44,843 nucleotides of DNA from a virus (IMGVR_UViG_3300021478_000053:1-44843); one strand, 5' to 3'; positions 25,397-31,921 are shown, counted from the first letter of the stretch. Notes: generated from the sequence alone by a model not told the origin. Translations and numbers: made by a program.

Positions 25397-26123
25397 TGCC
25401 CCGCGTATTGCTTACCTCGACATCGAAACCGCCCCCATCCTTGCCAACGTCTGGACCCTGCACGAAGCCAATGCCATCTGGGTAGAGCGGGATACCTATA
25501 TCCTTTGCTTCGCGGTGATGTGGGAAGGGGGCAAGACCGTCAAGACCTTCGCCCTGCCTGATTACAAGACCTATCAAAAAGATAGACATAATGATAGGGA
25601 GTTAATCGGCGATCTTTGGCGCATTCTCGATGGCGCCGACATTATTGTCGCTCATAACGGCGATGCGTTTGACATAAAGAAGATTAATGCTCGACTGGTG
25701 GTCCACGGTTTCAAACCCCCGTCGCCATTCAAAACGATAGACACGCTGAAGCTTGCCCGCAAGACCTTCAAATTCGACAGTAATAAGCTGGATAATATCG
25801 GACGCTACCTCGGCTGCGGACGCAAGATCCGCCACGGCGGTATGCACCTCTGGCGAGAATGCATCGAGGGCAATATCAAATCTTGGATCGTCATGCGTAA
25901 ATATAATGCGCAAGACGTTCGCCTCCTGCAGTCCGTTTATCAACGCTTGAAGCCTTGGGCTAACGGGCATGATCTGCGCGTCTATTCCGGTGCTCATGGC
26001 TGCCCTACCTGTCTATCCTCAAATGTCCAACGCCGCGGCATATCCATCGCCCGTTCCCGCAGGCATCAACGCTATCATTGCCAGGGCTGCGGCGCCTGGT
26101 TCTCTGGCGAGCTCATTAAATGA
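25380..26123 (+). CDS. DEDD-type exonuclease with C-terminal zinc finger
   Basis: 247 aa from the ATG at 25380, which overlaps the holin end. RNase H-fold 3'-5' exonuclease motifs: YLDIETAP (Asp14, Glu16), IIVAHNGDAFDIKKIN, and YNAQDVRLL near residue 180. This matches YprB/DnaQ-like phage exonucleases. The C-terminus carries a CPTC...CQGC zinc ribbon (about residues 208-240) that may bind nucleic acid. The position at the end of the lysis module is unusual for a DNA enzyme. A role in host DNA degradation or genome processing is inference. Confidence 0.75.
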   Translation: MTQAPSAPRIAYLDIETAPILANVWTLHEANAIWVERDTYILCFAVMWEGGKTVKTFALPDYKTYQKDRHNDRELIGDLWRILDGADIIVAHNGDAFDIKKINARLVVHGFKPPSPFKTIDTLKLARKTFKFDSNKLDNIGRYLGCGRKIRHGGMHLWRECIEGNIKSWIVMRKYNAQDVRLLQSVYQRLKPWANGHDLRVYSGAHGCPTCLSSNVQRRGISIARSRRHQRYHCQGCGAWFSGELIK

Positions 26124-26509
26124 AACACCTTCCCCTAGTCTATATCGAGTGGGACGATCATAATTTCGCAAGCCACTGGCAGGCGGTTGGCGAGGTAGAT
26201 AATAAGCCAGCCAAATGTTATAGCGTAGGATGGCTTATCAAAGAAGATGGGACCGGCATAACCCTCATTGGCACGATTACCGACGATGAAGATGTCGGGA
26301 ACGCGCAATATATTCTCAAGAATTGCATCACCAAGCGCAAGTCGCCAAAAAGGACTACCAATGACAGAGCAGAAGCCCATGGATCTTCCGGTAGTCGCAT
26401 TAAGGCCAGGGACCGTAGACGGGTTCCCAGGGGAGCTGATCCTGGGCGACCGGAACCATGCTCAGGTGATTCTGCTGCGTCCAAAGCAGATCAAGAATCT
26501 CGCTCTTGA
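26120..26509 (+). CDS. Small phage protein with overlapping C-terminal extension (129 aa)
   Basis: The first ~75 residues (MKHLPLVYIEWDDH... VGWLIKEDGTGITLIGTITDDE... LKNCITKRKSP) look like a known type of ~75-80 aa phage protein with a beta fold and a K/R end. The last ~50 residues are Arg/Ser/Gly-rich and unlike a folded domain, because this frame continues over the next gene by 149 bp. The extension may be a by-product of a lost stop codon. ATGA-type overlap with the exonuclease. Confidence 0.6.
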   Translation: MKHLPLVYIEWDDHNFASHWQAVGEVDNKPAKCYSVGWLIKEDGTGITLIGTITDDEDVGNAQYILKNCITKRKSPKRTTNDRAEAHGSSGSRIKARDRRRVPRGADPGRPEPCSGDSAASKADQESRS

Positions 26510-26534
26510 CGCGGTAAATATGACGCTGCGTTAA
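26361..26534 (+). CDS. Small hypothetical protein (57 aa)
   Basis: 57 aa in a frame overlapping the end of the previous gene. Reasonable protein-like sequence (MDLPVVALRPGTVDGFPGELILGD; QVILLRPKQIKNLALDAV), with AGGACTACCA before the ATG. It is the last rightward gene before the convergent region. Function unknown. Confidence 0.55.
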   Translation: MTEQKPMDLPVVALRPGTVDGFPGELILGDRNHAQVILLRPKQIKNLALDAVNMTLR

Positions 26535-26777
26535 GCATCCACCCCGCTCCTTTTACGCCTCCACAATTAGCCGTCAATTAGCCGGCGAACTTGATGGCCA
26601 TTGATTTCATTGCACTTTTGCCCCAATTATTGTTAACACGAAGATAATGTACAGGTCGTTTTCGTGCCATTTCATGTCATTGGCTAATTGGCTTTTCTCT
26701 CTATTTGACAGCCGTTAAGCGGTTAAATACCATTAACACCAGTTCCAGCCAATTTCAAGTGCATCGTTAGCTGGGCG
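26535..26777. other. Convergent intergenic region between late and early-left operons
   Basis: No gene seen. It is more AT-rich than its surroundings and has short repeated words: TTAGCCG twice near 26570-26586, TTAGCCGGC again at 26778-26786, and several copies of GTTAA/TTAAC. Such a site beside an AlpA-type gene could be an attachment site, but no integrase or tRNA-like sequence is visible, and no clear stem-plus-T-run terminator is seen. Confidence 0.4.
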
Positions 26778-26984
26778 TTAGCCGGCTTTATATTCCTGTC
26801 TCGGAAGCGCCTCGACCCAAGCCTGCACTTCCCCGCTGTCCCATCGTATTGGGCTGTTCTCCCACGGCCCGATGCGGCGAGGAAGTGGAAACCTTCCCAG
26901 GCGCATCATGCGCCATATCGTCGGATAGCTGAGGTTCACCATCTGCAAAACCTCGGGGCGCGAAAGCAGGCGTGTTTCGGTCAT
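26778..26984 (-). CDS. AlpA-family DNA-binding protein
   Basis: 68 aa. Opens with LLSRPEVLQMVNLSYPTIWRMMRLGRFPLPRRIG, the helix-turn-helix and wing of AlpA/excisionase-type proteins, then a W-x-SGEVQAWVE helix. These act as small transcription regulators or recombination directionality factors. It is the last gene of the leftward operon and borders the convergent region, a position that fits an excisionase, but no partner integrase is found. Confidence 0.75.
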   Translation of the reverse strand: MTETRLLSRPEVLQMVNLSYPTIWRMMRLGRFPLPRRIGPWENSPIRWDSGEVQAWVEALPRQEYKAG

Positions 26985-26986
26985 TC

Positions 26987-27235
26987 TCAGTCCCGCTCAG
27001 TAGAGGTTAATGCGGCACGCAGCAGTTTTATGCGCCGCCAAGCTTCATCTTTGGTGCATTCTCGTATCAGATAGAGGAAGCTATCACATACAGCTGCGGC
27101 CAGCATCCGGTCATCGGCTATAGTCCCCCGAGCGGGTTCTGGTCGTTGATAGCGAAGTTGCCATAGCCAATCGTCAATCGGGATCGTCATAGCGGCGCCG
27201 TCGCCAACATCAACATCCATAACGCGATCAATCAT
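26987..27235 (-). CDS. Hypothetical early protein (82 aa)
   Basis: 82 aa, mostly helical after residue 25 (DRMLAAAVCDSFLYLIRECTKDEAWRRIKLLRAAL). The acidic start (MIDRVMDVDVGDG) and IPIDDWLWQLRYQ segment are not recognised. Located 2 bp upstream of the AlpA gene and 3 bp after the preceding stop, so clearly in the operon. Function unknown. Confidence 0.6.
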   Translation of the reverse strand: MIDRVMDVDVGDGAAMTIPIDDWLWQLRYQRPEPARGTIADDRMLAAAVCDSFLYLIRECTKDEAWRRIKLLRAALTSTERD

Positions 27236-27238
27236 CTT

Positions 27239-27403
27239 CTACTCATCCTTAGGAAGTAAAATCTCGACAGTTTTTCGAGCGCGGAACAAAGCAAGATGCC
27301 AAACCAGCGCCGTTCGTTCGCCGGGTAATAGATGATGGTCTGCGAATGCTTCATCAAAAGTTCGCAATCCTGGTTCCGTTCCTGGTGCTTTGCTTGGTGG
27401 CAT
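27239..27403 (-). CDS. Small hypothetical protein (54 aa)
   Basis: 54 aa, beginning MPPSKAPGTEPGLRTFDEAFADHHLL and ending in EILLPKDE. Preceded by a TAGGAC ribosome-site-like sequence and followed after 3 bp by the next gene. It fills the otherwise empty stretch between 27.24 and 27.40 kb, and the protein-like sequence makes it a likely real gene. Function unknown. Confidence 0.6.
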   Translation of the reverse strand: MPPSKAPGTEPGLRTFDEAFADHHLLPGERTALVWHLALFRARKTVEILLPKDE

Positions 27404-27426
27404 TTGTCAGTCCTATTGTGAGCGCG

Positions 27427-27621
27427 TTAACTGGATAGGTCGGTTTCGTCTAGTCGGTATAAAGCTTCACGAAGCTTTATTATCGGCGCCCGACGCGAAG
27501 ACGAGGTTGACCCCATTCTGTCATGCTCCTGAACGACACATCTTGCAGCCTGGATGACCAATGCAATTTCTTCCAGCGCAGCCCGCAGCCTCTTCTCGGC
27601 GGCGGCCTCGGTCATTCCCAT
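27427..27621 (-). CDS. Small helical protein (64 aa)
   Basis: 64 aa, predominantly helical (AAAEKRLRAALEEIALVIQAARCVVQEHDRM; IIKLREALYRLDE). It overlaps the 3' end of the HNH gene by 10 bp. A small coiled coil is likely. Function unknown. Confidence 0.6.
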   Translation of the reverse strand: MGMTEAAAEKRLRAALEEIALVIQAARCVVQEHDRMGSTSSSRRAPIIKLREALYRLDETDLSS

Positions 27622-27950
27622 CGCTCCACCTTTCCGCTCATTCTCTTCCTAATGCCAGAGGCTCTTGATCCGGGGATAGGTCGCGAATTTCCGCGTCCAT
27701 ATCCGAAATGTTTAGCTCGCACACGTCGAGCCTTAGCAAGCACTGGCGCACGTCTTTTGCTAATTGCGCCATGACAATTACGACAAAGAACCAGAAGATT
27801 ACCAAGACTATTACCGCCGCCATGAGCGCATTCGATGATGTGATGATATTCGACATTGCCTGGTCCTAACTTGTTTCCGCAGCTCTCGCACTTGCCGCCG
27901 GATCGCTCGAATGCCTGTGCTTTGGTGCGCTTGCTGAATTCCTGCCTCAA
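27612..27950 (-). CDS. HNH endonuclease-type protein
   Basis: 112 aa. Zinc pairs Cys21/Cys24 and Cys56/Cys59 frame the beta-beta-alpha metal motif with YHHIIECAHGG (His36-His37), Asn47 or Asn51, and CHG (His60). The C-terminal RPIPGSRASGIRKRMSGKVERW is a tail I associate with a widespread HNH group in rhizobial prophages. Possible roles are DNA nicking during recombination or packaging. It overlaps both neighbours slightly in the leftward operon. A second open frame lies inside it. Confidence 0.8.
   Translation of the reverse strand: MRQEFSKRTKAQAFERSGGKCESCGNKLGPGNVEYHHIIECAHGGGNSLGNLLVLCRNCHGAISKRRAPVLAKARRVRAKHFGYGRGNSRPIPGSRASGIRKRMSGKVERWE
27638..27856 (-). CDS. Possible overprinted membrane protein inside the HNH gene (72 aa)
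   Basis: Same strand, different frame from the HNH gene. The 72-aa product has a strong transmembrane helix (LMAAVIVLVIFWFFVVIVMAQLA, residues ~11-33) and an acidic soluble tail. The start has TTAGGACC about 8 nt upstream. Because the HNH frame is constrained, this may be a chance by-product, yet the hydrophobic run is long and clean. Confidence 0.3.
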   Translation of the reverse strand: MSNIITSSNALMAAVIVLVIFWFFVVIVMAQLAKDVRQCLLRLDVCELNISDMDAEIRDLSPDQEPLALGRE

Positions 27951-28282
27951 CGCACTCTCTCTGCTGCCCGTGCATTGGCGTTCTCGGTTCGCCAGATCTC
28001 GATAGTAGCGTCCGCGCCGATGGCCCGTCGCTTTTCGTTGAACACTTTGAATGCAGCCTCAGCCTCAATATATTGAAGATCGCCGTACTCATTGTCGCAT
28101 TCTATTATCGCCTCACAGCGAGCCACGGCCAGCTTGGGAGGCATATTGTTCATAAGCTCAGCGCGGCGGCCGGCCGTCGCTATCTTGGCCTTGGCATATT
28201 CCCATTCTGCCCAGGCCAAGGGATGTGGATCGGCGGCCAAGTAAGCCAGGGCCGCCTCCACGTGGGTTTCGGTGACGATCAT
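27947..28282 (-). CDS. Conserved-type rhizobial phage protein (111 aa)
   Basis: 111 aa, helical throughout. Opening VTETHVEAALAYLAADPHPLAWAEWEY and closing IEIWRTENANARAAERVR follow a pattern I recall from a family found beside recombination genes in rhizobial prophages, function unknown. The middle, EAIIECDNEYGDLQYIEAEAAFKVFNEKRRA, is likely a coiled coil. Start and stop overlap neighbouring genes by 4 bp each, indicating coupled translation. Confidence 0.65.
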   Translation of the reverse strand: MIVTETHVEAALAYLAADPHPLAWAEWEYAKAKIATAGRRAELMNNMPPKLAVARCEAIIECDNEYGDLQYIEAEAAFKVFNEKRRAIGADATIEIWRTENANARAAERVR

Positions 28283-28608
28283 AAAAGGACACCAAATAGG
28301 TCATTTTGCGTTGGTGGCTGCGGTTCAGGCTCGGGTTCCGGCGGCAACAATCTATATTTGAACAATCCCCCCGTTATATATTCGCGCTCGACAACGTGAT
28401 TCCCATATTTCTTTTTGCGAAGATCACGGAGTCGCGCGCTTACTGCCGCCTCGCTGCCGCCTTCAATACAAGTGACGATTCTTCCCAGGGTGCGCCACTT
28501 ACCATCGATCATAAGATTGTAAACCCTGGCAAGCTGCCCAGATAATCGAATACAATCCCGCTCAGGATTATAAGTCGCGCCGTCAAAGGCTCTTTCAGGC
28601 CGCAGCAT
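28279..28608 (-). CDS. Winged-helix DNA-binding protein (109 aa)
   Basis: 109 aa. RVYNLMIDGKWRTLGRIVTCIEGGSEAAVSARLRDLRKKKYGNHVVERE is a typical winged-helix pattern of phage regulators (W-R-T-L-x-x-I ... S-A-R-L-R-D-L-R-K). The C-terminus is a Pro/Glu repeat (PPEPEPEPQPP). Probably regulates early or recombination genes. ATGA overlap with the following gene. Confidence 0.7.
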   Translation of the reverse strand: MLRPERAFDGATYNPERDCIRLSGQLARVYNLMIDGKWRTLGRIVTCIEGGSEAAVSARLRDLRKKKYGNHVVEREYITGGLFKYRLLPPEPEPEPQPPTQNDLFGVLL

Positions 28609-28621
28609 CGCCCGTCCTCTT

Positions 28622-28777
28622 TTATCGCGACAGCCCGACGCTAAACATTTTTTGTCTGACCGCGCCTTCGGTTCGCTTCATCTGTTTGGCGATCTTCCGC
28701 ACCGGCAGCCGGGTTTTGTTCAGGCGCTTGAGTTCCTTGACCAGATCTTGGGTCCAGGGCTTATGCTTGGGGTTCAT
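28622..28777 (-). CDS. Small HTH-like protein (51 aa)
   Basis: 51 aa, very basic. KPWTQDLVKELKRLNKTRLPVRKIAKQMKRTEGAVRQKMFSVGL is a complete three-helix SANT/GcrA-like pattern (W-T ... L ... I-A-x-x-M-x-R-T-x-G-A-V). AAGGAGC lies upstream. It overlaps the zinc-ribbon gene by 4 bp. A small DNA-binding regulator is likely. Confidence 0.65.
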   Translation of the reverse strand: MNPKHKPWTQDLVKELKRLNKTRLPVRKIAKQMKRTEGAVRQKMFSVGLSR

Positions 28778-28896
28778 GATTGGTGCTCCTTATATGCCTC
28801 GCATCCGGGGCATAATCTTGATGGGGTGTCGGCGTAGTAGATCCTGCATTCGCTGCACTTTGGCGGGCGCCTTGGTTTGGGTTTAGCGGGGTTCAT
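28774..28896 (-). CDS. Zinc-ribbon micropeptide (40 aa)
   Basis: 40 aa with two CxxC pairs (KCSEC and LCPGC) separated by 13 residues and a very basic start (NPAKPKPRRPPK), forming a likely zinc ribbon. AAAGGAG precedes the ATG by 7 nt, and the stop is in an ATGA overlap. Nucleic-acid or protein binding is expected. Confidence 0.65.
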   Translation of the reverse strand: MNPAKPKPRRPPKCSECRIYYADTPSRLCPGCEAYKEHQS

Positions 28897-28911
28897 GATA
28901 CTTCTCCTTTG

Positions 28912-29403
28912 TTAAAACGTGTCTTCGACCTGCTCGACTGGCGCCGTCGCCAGCCACTCCACATAATCCTTCTCGCCCAAGTGGACGGCGATTAGTGATT
29001 TGAAGTGCAGATGGCGGGCGAAGTGCTCGTATCTGGCGCCAGTGAAGTTGTCGCTTTGCGCCGCGAGAATGGGTCCGAGATGGTTTGCATAGGCCAGGGC
29101 GGCGATGCGCAACTCGCGGTCGATTCCGTGGCCGTTGCCGTTAGGGGGCGGCCGGTTATGGCCGACAGGACTCGGTTGGCTCGCGGCCGGCGGCGGCGGG
29201 GAGGTCTGACCATTGATGAGCTGTTGCAAGAAATAGTCTTTTTCGACCTTGACCCAGCCGATATGATAGCTGCCCTTCCACTCAAGAAGGCCTTTCATGG
29301 TGGGTGGAATTTTCACCCATTGTTCGCCAATACCAGGTAGGTCGGTCTTGAATGCGGTTCCGTCTTTACGAAGAGAAAGAACGGTTATCTGAGCCTCTTG
29401 CAT
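28912..29403 (-). CDS. Hypothetical recombination-region protein (163 aa)
   Basis: 163 aa. The N-terminal ~65 residues are beta-rich (EAQITVLSLRKDGTAFKTDLPGIGEQWVKI ... WKGSYHIGWVKVEKDYFLQ), a small OB- or PH-like fold. A Pro/Ser/Asn-rich linker follows (residues ~66-92), then a helical C-terminal domain. The layout is compatible with a single-strand DNA-binding protein working with the adjacent RecB-type nuclease, but no family is recognised. Confidence 0.55.
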   Translation of the reverse strand: MQEAQITVLSLRKDGTAFKTDLPGIGEQWVKIPPTMKGLLEWKGSYHIGWVKVEKDYFLQQLINGQTSPPPPAASQPSPVGHNRPPPNGNGHGIDRELRIAALAYANHLGPILAAQSDNFTGARYEHFARHLHFKSLIAVHLGEKDYVEWLATAPVEQVEDTF

Positions 29404-29423
29404 GTTTGCCTCCTATATTGCCG

Positions 29424-30092
29424 CTATGCTGCTCGCTTCTTTAGTTCCTTGTCGATTTCGTAGGCTTCGCGAAAGAGCAGGAATTGCCGCCAGGCGTTGT
29501 CGAGGTCGGCGAAATAATGGTGACCAAAGTCGCCAAACTCCTTTGCGAAGCGGAGTAGGTGAAACCCACCCGTAAGAGGACGTTCAGGAAAATTCTCCTC
29601 CCATAGATTTTTATAGGCAGCAAGCTGCACAAGATAATCGGTATATATGCCATTGGAGGTTTTCCAATCTAACAGAACGAGTTGATTTCCGATCATCCCC
29701 ACCGCATCGGGCGTCCCGCCATAGCGATGTTGTTCGGAAACAAGCTGGATTTCCTGGGAGACAATCTCGACCCGGAAATTGGATTGCCATTGTTTGTAGG
29801 CATTGAAGGCCGACATAGCTCTGGGTTCCGCCCCCGGCGGGAGTGTTCTGGCGAGCTGCTGGCACTCGGCCTCACTTTTGCCGTTGATGAACGCCTCCAC
29901 CATCGCGTGGGCAATCGTGCCAATCTCTGCGGCCTTCTCTGCCTCATCGTAAAGACGCAATGCCCCAGATTGGCCCTGCTTGAACGCCCATTGCATAAGG
30001 CCGCCCGACTCCTTGAACCGCTGGATGATGGTGGTGGTTCCCGGCACGCGGCTGCCGTCTTTGAGGTAGTAGCCCTGTTTCGGAGTGGGCAT
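29424..30092 (-). CDS. PD-(D/E)XK exonuclease (RecB/Cas4-like)
   Basis: 222 aa. Motifs in order: GTIAHAMVE (His62), GGTPDAVGMI (Asp129), LLDWKTSNG (Asp142-x-Lys144), and YLVQLAAY (Gln156, Tyr160). This is the full signature of RecB-family single-domain nucleases used in phage recombination. It probably resects DNA ends for single-strand annealing or repair. The neighbour downstream could be its single-strand-binding partner. Length and motifs are intact. Confidence 0.85.
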   Translation of the reverse strand: MPTPKQGYYLKDGSRVPGTTTIIQRFKESGGLMQWAFKQGQSGALRLYDEAEKAAEIGTIAHAMVEAFINGKSEAECQQLARTLPPGAEPRAMSAFNAYKQWQSNFRVEIVSQEIQLVSEQHRYGGTPDAVGMIGNQLVLLDWKTSNGIYTDYLVQLAAYKNLWEENFPERPLTGGFHLLRFAKEFGDFGHHYFADLDNAWRQFLLFREAYEIDKELKKRAA

Positions 30093-30101
30093 TTTCGAGC
30101 C

Positions 30102-30284
30102 TTATCTTTCATCGTGAATTGAGTGGGCGTATGCGGATATACGAGACCAATAGGAGCAAATGAAAAGCCGGAGAGCCACGGGATCAATATGCCCCTCGTG
30201 ATAGCCCAACTGGCGTTCGATCAGACGGGCAAGGCTGCGGGCGTCTTCTTCGGGGTTTGTGATTTTATTTTCACACATTTTCAT
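30102..30284 (-). CDS. Small early protein (60 aa)
   Basis: 60 aa, helical (EEDARSLARLIERQLGYH; ALRLFICSYWSRISAYAHSIHDE). Overlaps the next gene upstream in the operon by 4 bp. No motif recognised. Function unknown. Confidence 0.55.
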   Translation of the reverse strand: MKMCENKITNPEEDARSLARLIERQLGYHEGHIDPVALRLFICSYWSRISAYAHSIHDER

Positions 30285-30514
30285 GAGACTATTCGCCGAT
30301 GCAGCGAGCTGTTGTAGTGAGCCAGGGCCTCGGAAAGTTTGAGAAAGTCTATAATCGTCTTCACAAGCAGCTCTTCCGCAAGCGCCAACACGGGCATTCC
30401 GTTGCGATAAAAAACCTCGTCTTCTATAGCACTGAGGCGGCTGGCGATTTCGTGAAGATCGCGACCGATAGTGGTTGCCTGTTCATCCTGATAGAAAGCA
30501 TCGAGCGTTGTCAT
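30281..30514 (-). CDS. Small early helical protein (77 aa)
   Basis: 77 aa, helical and amphipathic (GRDLHEIASRLSAIEDEVF; LAEELLVKTIIDFLKLSEALAHYNSSL), probably a helical bundle or oligomeriser. Coupled by 4-bp overlaps to both neighbours. Function unknown. Confidence 0.6.
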   Translation of the reverse strand: MTTLDAFYQDEQATTIGRDLHEIASRLSAIEDEVFYRNGMPVLALAEELLVKTIIDFLKLSEALAHYNSSLHRRIVS

Positions 30515-30594
30515 CTCAGTACTCCGAGCATAATAAGGATGGCGCAGAGCAGCGTCAGTGCGACGAGGGCTCTTGCCGCTGTGATGGCGAGCAT
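30511..30594 (-). CDS. Membrane micropeptide (27 aa)
   Basis: 27 aa, a single hydrophobic helix (ARALVALTLLCAILIMLGVL). It starts at a TGATG junction with the upstream gene and ends in an ATGA junction with the downstream gene, so it sits exactly in phase within the coupled operon. Function unknown. Confidence 0.45.
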   Translation of the reverse strand: MLAITAARALVALTLLCAILIMLGVLR

Positions 30595-30800
30595 CAGTGC
30601 GTCAGCTGGTGAATGGCGTCGTCAATGCGATCGCCAACCGCCACGCCTTCGTGTTCGAACTTTTGGGCGCCGTACCATTCGAGCGCCGCCTTGGCCTGAA
30701 CCAGAGCCGTGTGAGCTTGGCTAAGAGCCTGAACCTGTGACTCCATGATCTTGTTTGCGGCATCGAGGCGTTCTTGCAGGAAGTTGATGTGCCAGTTCAT
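30594..30800 (-). CDS. Small coiled-coil protein (68 aa)
   Basis: 68 aa from the ATG at 30800, which follows CGGAG; a longer frame starting at 30920 would overlap the upstream gene heavily. FLQERLDAANKIMESQVQALSQAHTALVQAKAALEW is a clear coiled coil, with a charged tail GDRIDDAIHQLTH. Probably oligomeric. Function unknown. Confidence 0.6.
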   Translation of the reverse strand: MNWHINFLQERLDAANKIMESQVQALSQAHTALVQAKAALEWYGAQKFEHEGVAVGDRIDDAIHQLTH

Positions 30801-30804
30801 TGCT

Positions 30805-31002
30805 TTATACTCCGCTATCCGTTGGCGTATTCGCTTGATGGCTCGGCGGTTCTCGCGGCGGACACACAGCCGAATTAGCCATCCCATCCGCATTGCTCTG
30901 TTTGCATTTGTGCCGCACACTGATCGGGTAGATACCGCATGCTTTGCACATCTTTAACCCGACCGGAGGCTTAAAGCGTCGCGCGTGATCGCTGGAGTTC
31001 AT
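30805..31002 (-). CDS. Small Cys-containing protein (65 aa)
   Basis: 65 aa from the ATG at 31002 with GGGAGGA about 8 nt upstream. LKMCKACGIYPISVRHKCKQ resembles half a zinc ribbon (CxxC plus a later Cys). The C-terminus is Pro/Ser-rich. It overlaps the preceding gene by 4 bp. Function unknown. Confidence 0.55.
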   Translation of the reverse strand: MNSSDHARRFKPPVGLKMCKACGIYPISVRHKCKQSNADGMANSAVCPPREPPSHQANTPTDSGV

Positions 31003-31280
31003 TGTCGGTCCTCCCATCCGCATTGTTCGTCAGGACCGGCACCGCAGACCATGCACACACCAGAGAAGGTCTCATGCTTGCAGGGCGGATCGTCGTCGAT
31101 AAGCGTAGCTTCGCTAATCTGCTCGTCTTGGGGGTTGGTGAAGGCCAAGGGAATAAAGGGAACGGACATGACTGTTTCCCGCCCGGTTTGAGGATAGCGG
31201 CCCAGGCTAGGGGCTTGTTCGGGGAGCCTACCTGAGCCGCCAGTTCTCACCCATCCACGTCGAGTGCGAACAAGGCTCAT
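30999..31280 (-). CDS. First early-left gene, Cys/His-containing protein (93 aa)
   Basis: 93 aa if started at 31280. The C-terminal CKHETFSGVCMVCGAGPDEQCGWED has a likely zinc-binding cluster. The start is uncertain: an ATG at 31280 follows GGGAGTAGT, but the best promoter for this operon would initiate near 31272, inside the gene. In that case the ATG at 31169 (MSVPFIPLAFTN..., 56 aa) would be used. The N-terminal 37 residues look unstructured, which also favours the shorter form. Confidence 0.55.
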   Translation of the reverse strand: MSLVRTRRGWVRTGGSGRLPEQAPSLGRYPQTGRETVMSVPFIPLAFTNPQDEQISEATLIDDDPPCKHETFSGVCMVCGAGPDEQCGWEDRQ

Positions 31281-31306
31281 ACTACTCCCAATTTTTTGGA
31301 TTGCAA
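31279..31306 (-). promoter_or_regulatory. Early-left promoter with operator in the spacer
   Basis: On the minus strand, TTGCAA (31306-31301), a 16-bp spacer and TAGTAT (31284-31279). The spacer holds a TATCC-N9-GGATA-type site (31284-31302). It would drive the leftward operon and be closed by the repressor. Confidence 0.5.
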
Positions 31307-31313
31307 CAGGGGG

Positions 31314-31332
31314 TATGAAAATATTTTGGATT
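31314..31332. promoter_or_regulatory. Second candidate operator at the early-left promoter
   Basis: TATGA-N9-GGATT with core AAATATTTT, 11 bp upstream of the first operator. The left half-site is degenerate (3 of 5). It may be an auxiliary repressor site. Confidence 0.35.
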
Positions 31333-31445
31333 TTTCTAGAACGGAACCGGAACACAATACGTCAGTTTAATTGCAGAATGACGGCGAGGTGACTACAGTA
31401 AATACGCTATGGGGTGGGGGACAACCTTGAGGGAGGCATAAAACA

Positions 31446-31673
31446 ATGTCAAATCAACAGATTAGGCATACCGCATTGAGTTTAGCAGCCCTATTACCGA
31501 TAAATTACAAGGAGGCGTTGGCGGTGCTGGCGGAGCTCCGCGCCCTCGTAGAGTGGCAGGCGGGGCATCCAATGGTGGCCTTGCAAGTCGTAGAGGGCCT
31601 TCAGGCGCCCCTAGGAGACCCGCCGGCGCGCTTGGACAAACTCAATGGCGCCTGTGCGGGATCCCCATCGTAA
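31446..31673 (+). CDS. Small protein converging on the repressor gene (75 aa)
   Basis: 75 aa with GGGAGG about 9 nt before the ATG. The first 45 residues are a clean helical sequence (IRHTALSLAALLPINYKEALAVLAELRALVEWQAG); the end is Pro/Ala-rich and overlaps the cI-like gene antisense by 73 bp. TTGCAG and TACAGT 17 bp apart around 31370-31400 could be its promoter, without an operator, so it may be expressed in the lysogen. Function unknown. Confidence 0.6.
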   Translation: MSNQQIRHTALSLAALLPINYKEALAVLAELRALVEWQAGHPMVALQVVEGLQAPLGDPPARLDKLNGACAGSPS

Positions 31674-31867
31674 AGCCACGCTATAGTCACTTCTGGGCAT
31701 TTACGGCATATGCGCTCGGCCATGTAGGCCGGGAGCGGGTGCCCGTTTTCCCAATTATTATAGCGTTTGTACTTTATTCCCAGGAACTTGGCGAAGGCTG
31801 TGCCGGTGTCATAGCCCTTTGCCATGCGCAAGGCCTTTAGCCGCCGAGGGATGCCACGCTGGTCCAT
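31601..31867 (-). CDS. cI: XRE-family repressor, cI-like
   Basis: 88 aa. Helix-turn-helix region IPRRLKALRMAKGYDTGTAFAKFLGIKYKRYNNWENGHPLP, then a helical end (AERICRKCPEVTIAWLYDGDP). The small size, without a cleavage domain, is common in rhizobial phages. It is divergent from the cro-like gene. An in-frame ATG at 31909 gives 14 more residues, but the ATG at 31867 is preferred because TTGACC-N17-AACCAT ends 6 nt before it. This would give a leaderless mRNA, as for lambda cI. Confidence 0.75.
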   Translation of the reverse strand: MDQRGIPRRLKALRMAKGYDTGTAFAKFLGIKYKRYNNWENGHPLPAYMAERICRKCPEVTIAWLYDGDPAQAPLSLSKRAGGSPRGA

Positions 31868-31873
31868 CCGGTA

Positions 31874-31902
31874 ATGGTTCCATTTTAATTGGATGGGGTC
31901 AA
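31874..31902 (-). promoter_or_regulatory. Repressor promoter with operator in the spacer
   Basis: Minus strand: -35 TTGACC (31902-31897), 17-bp spacer, weak -10 AACCAT (31879-31874), then 6 nt to the ATG at 31867. The operator-like GTTCC-N9-GGATG (31877-31895) overlaps the spacer and -10, allowing autoregulation. Confidence 0.45.
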
Positions 31903-31921
31903 GTTCCATAGAAATACCCGG

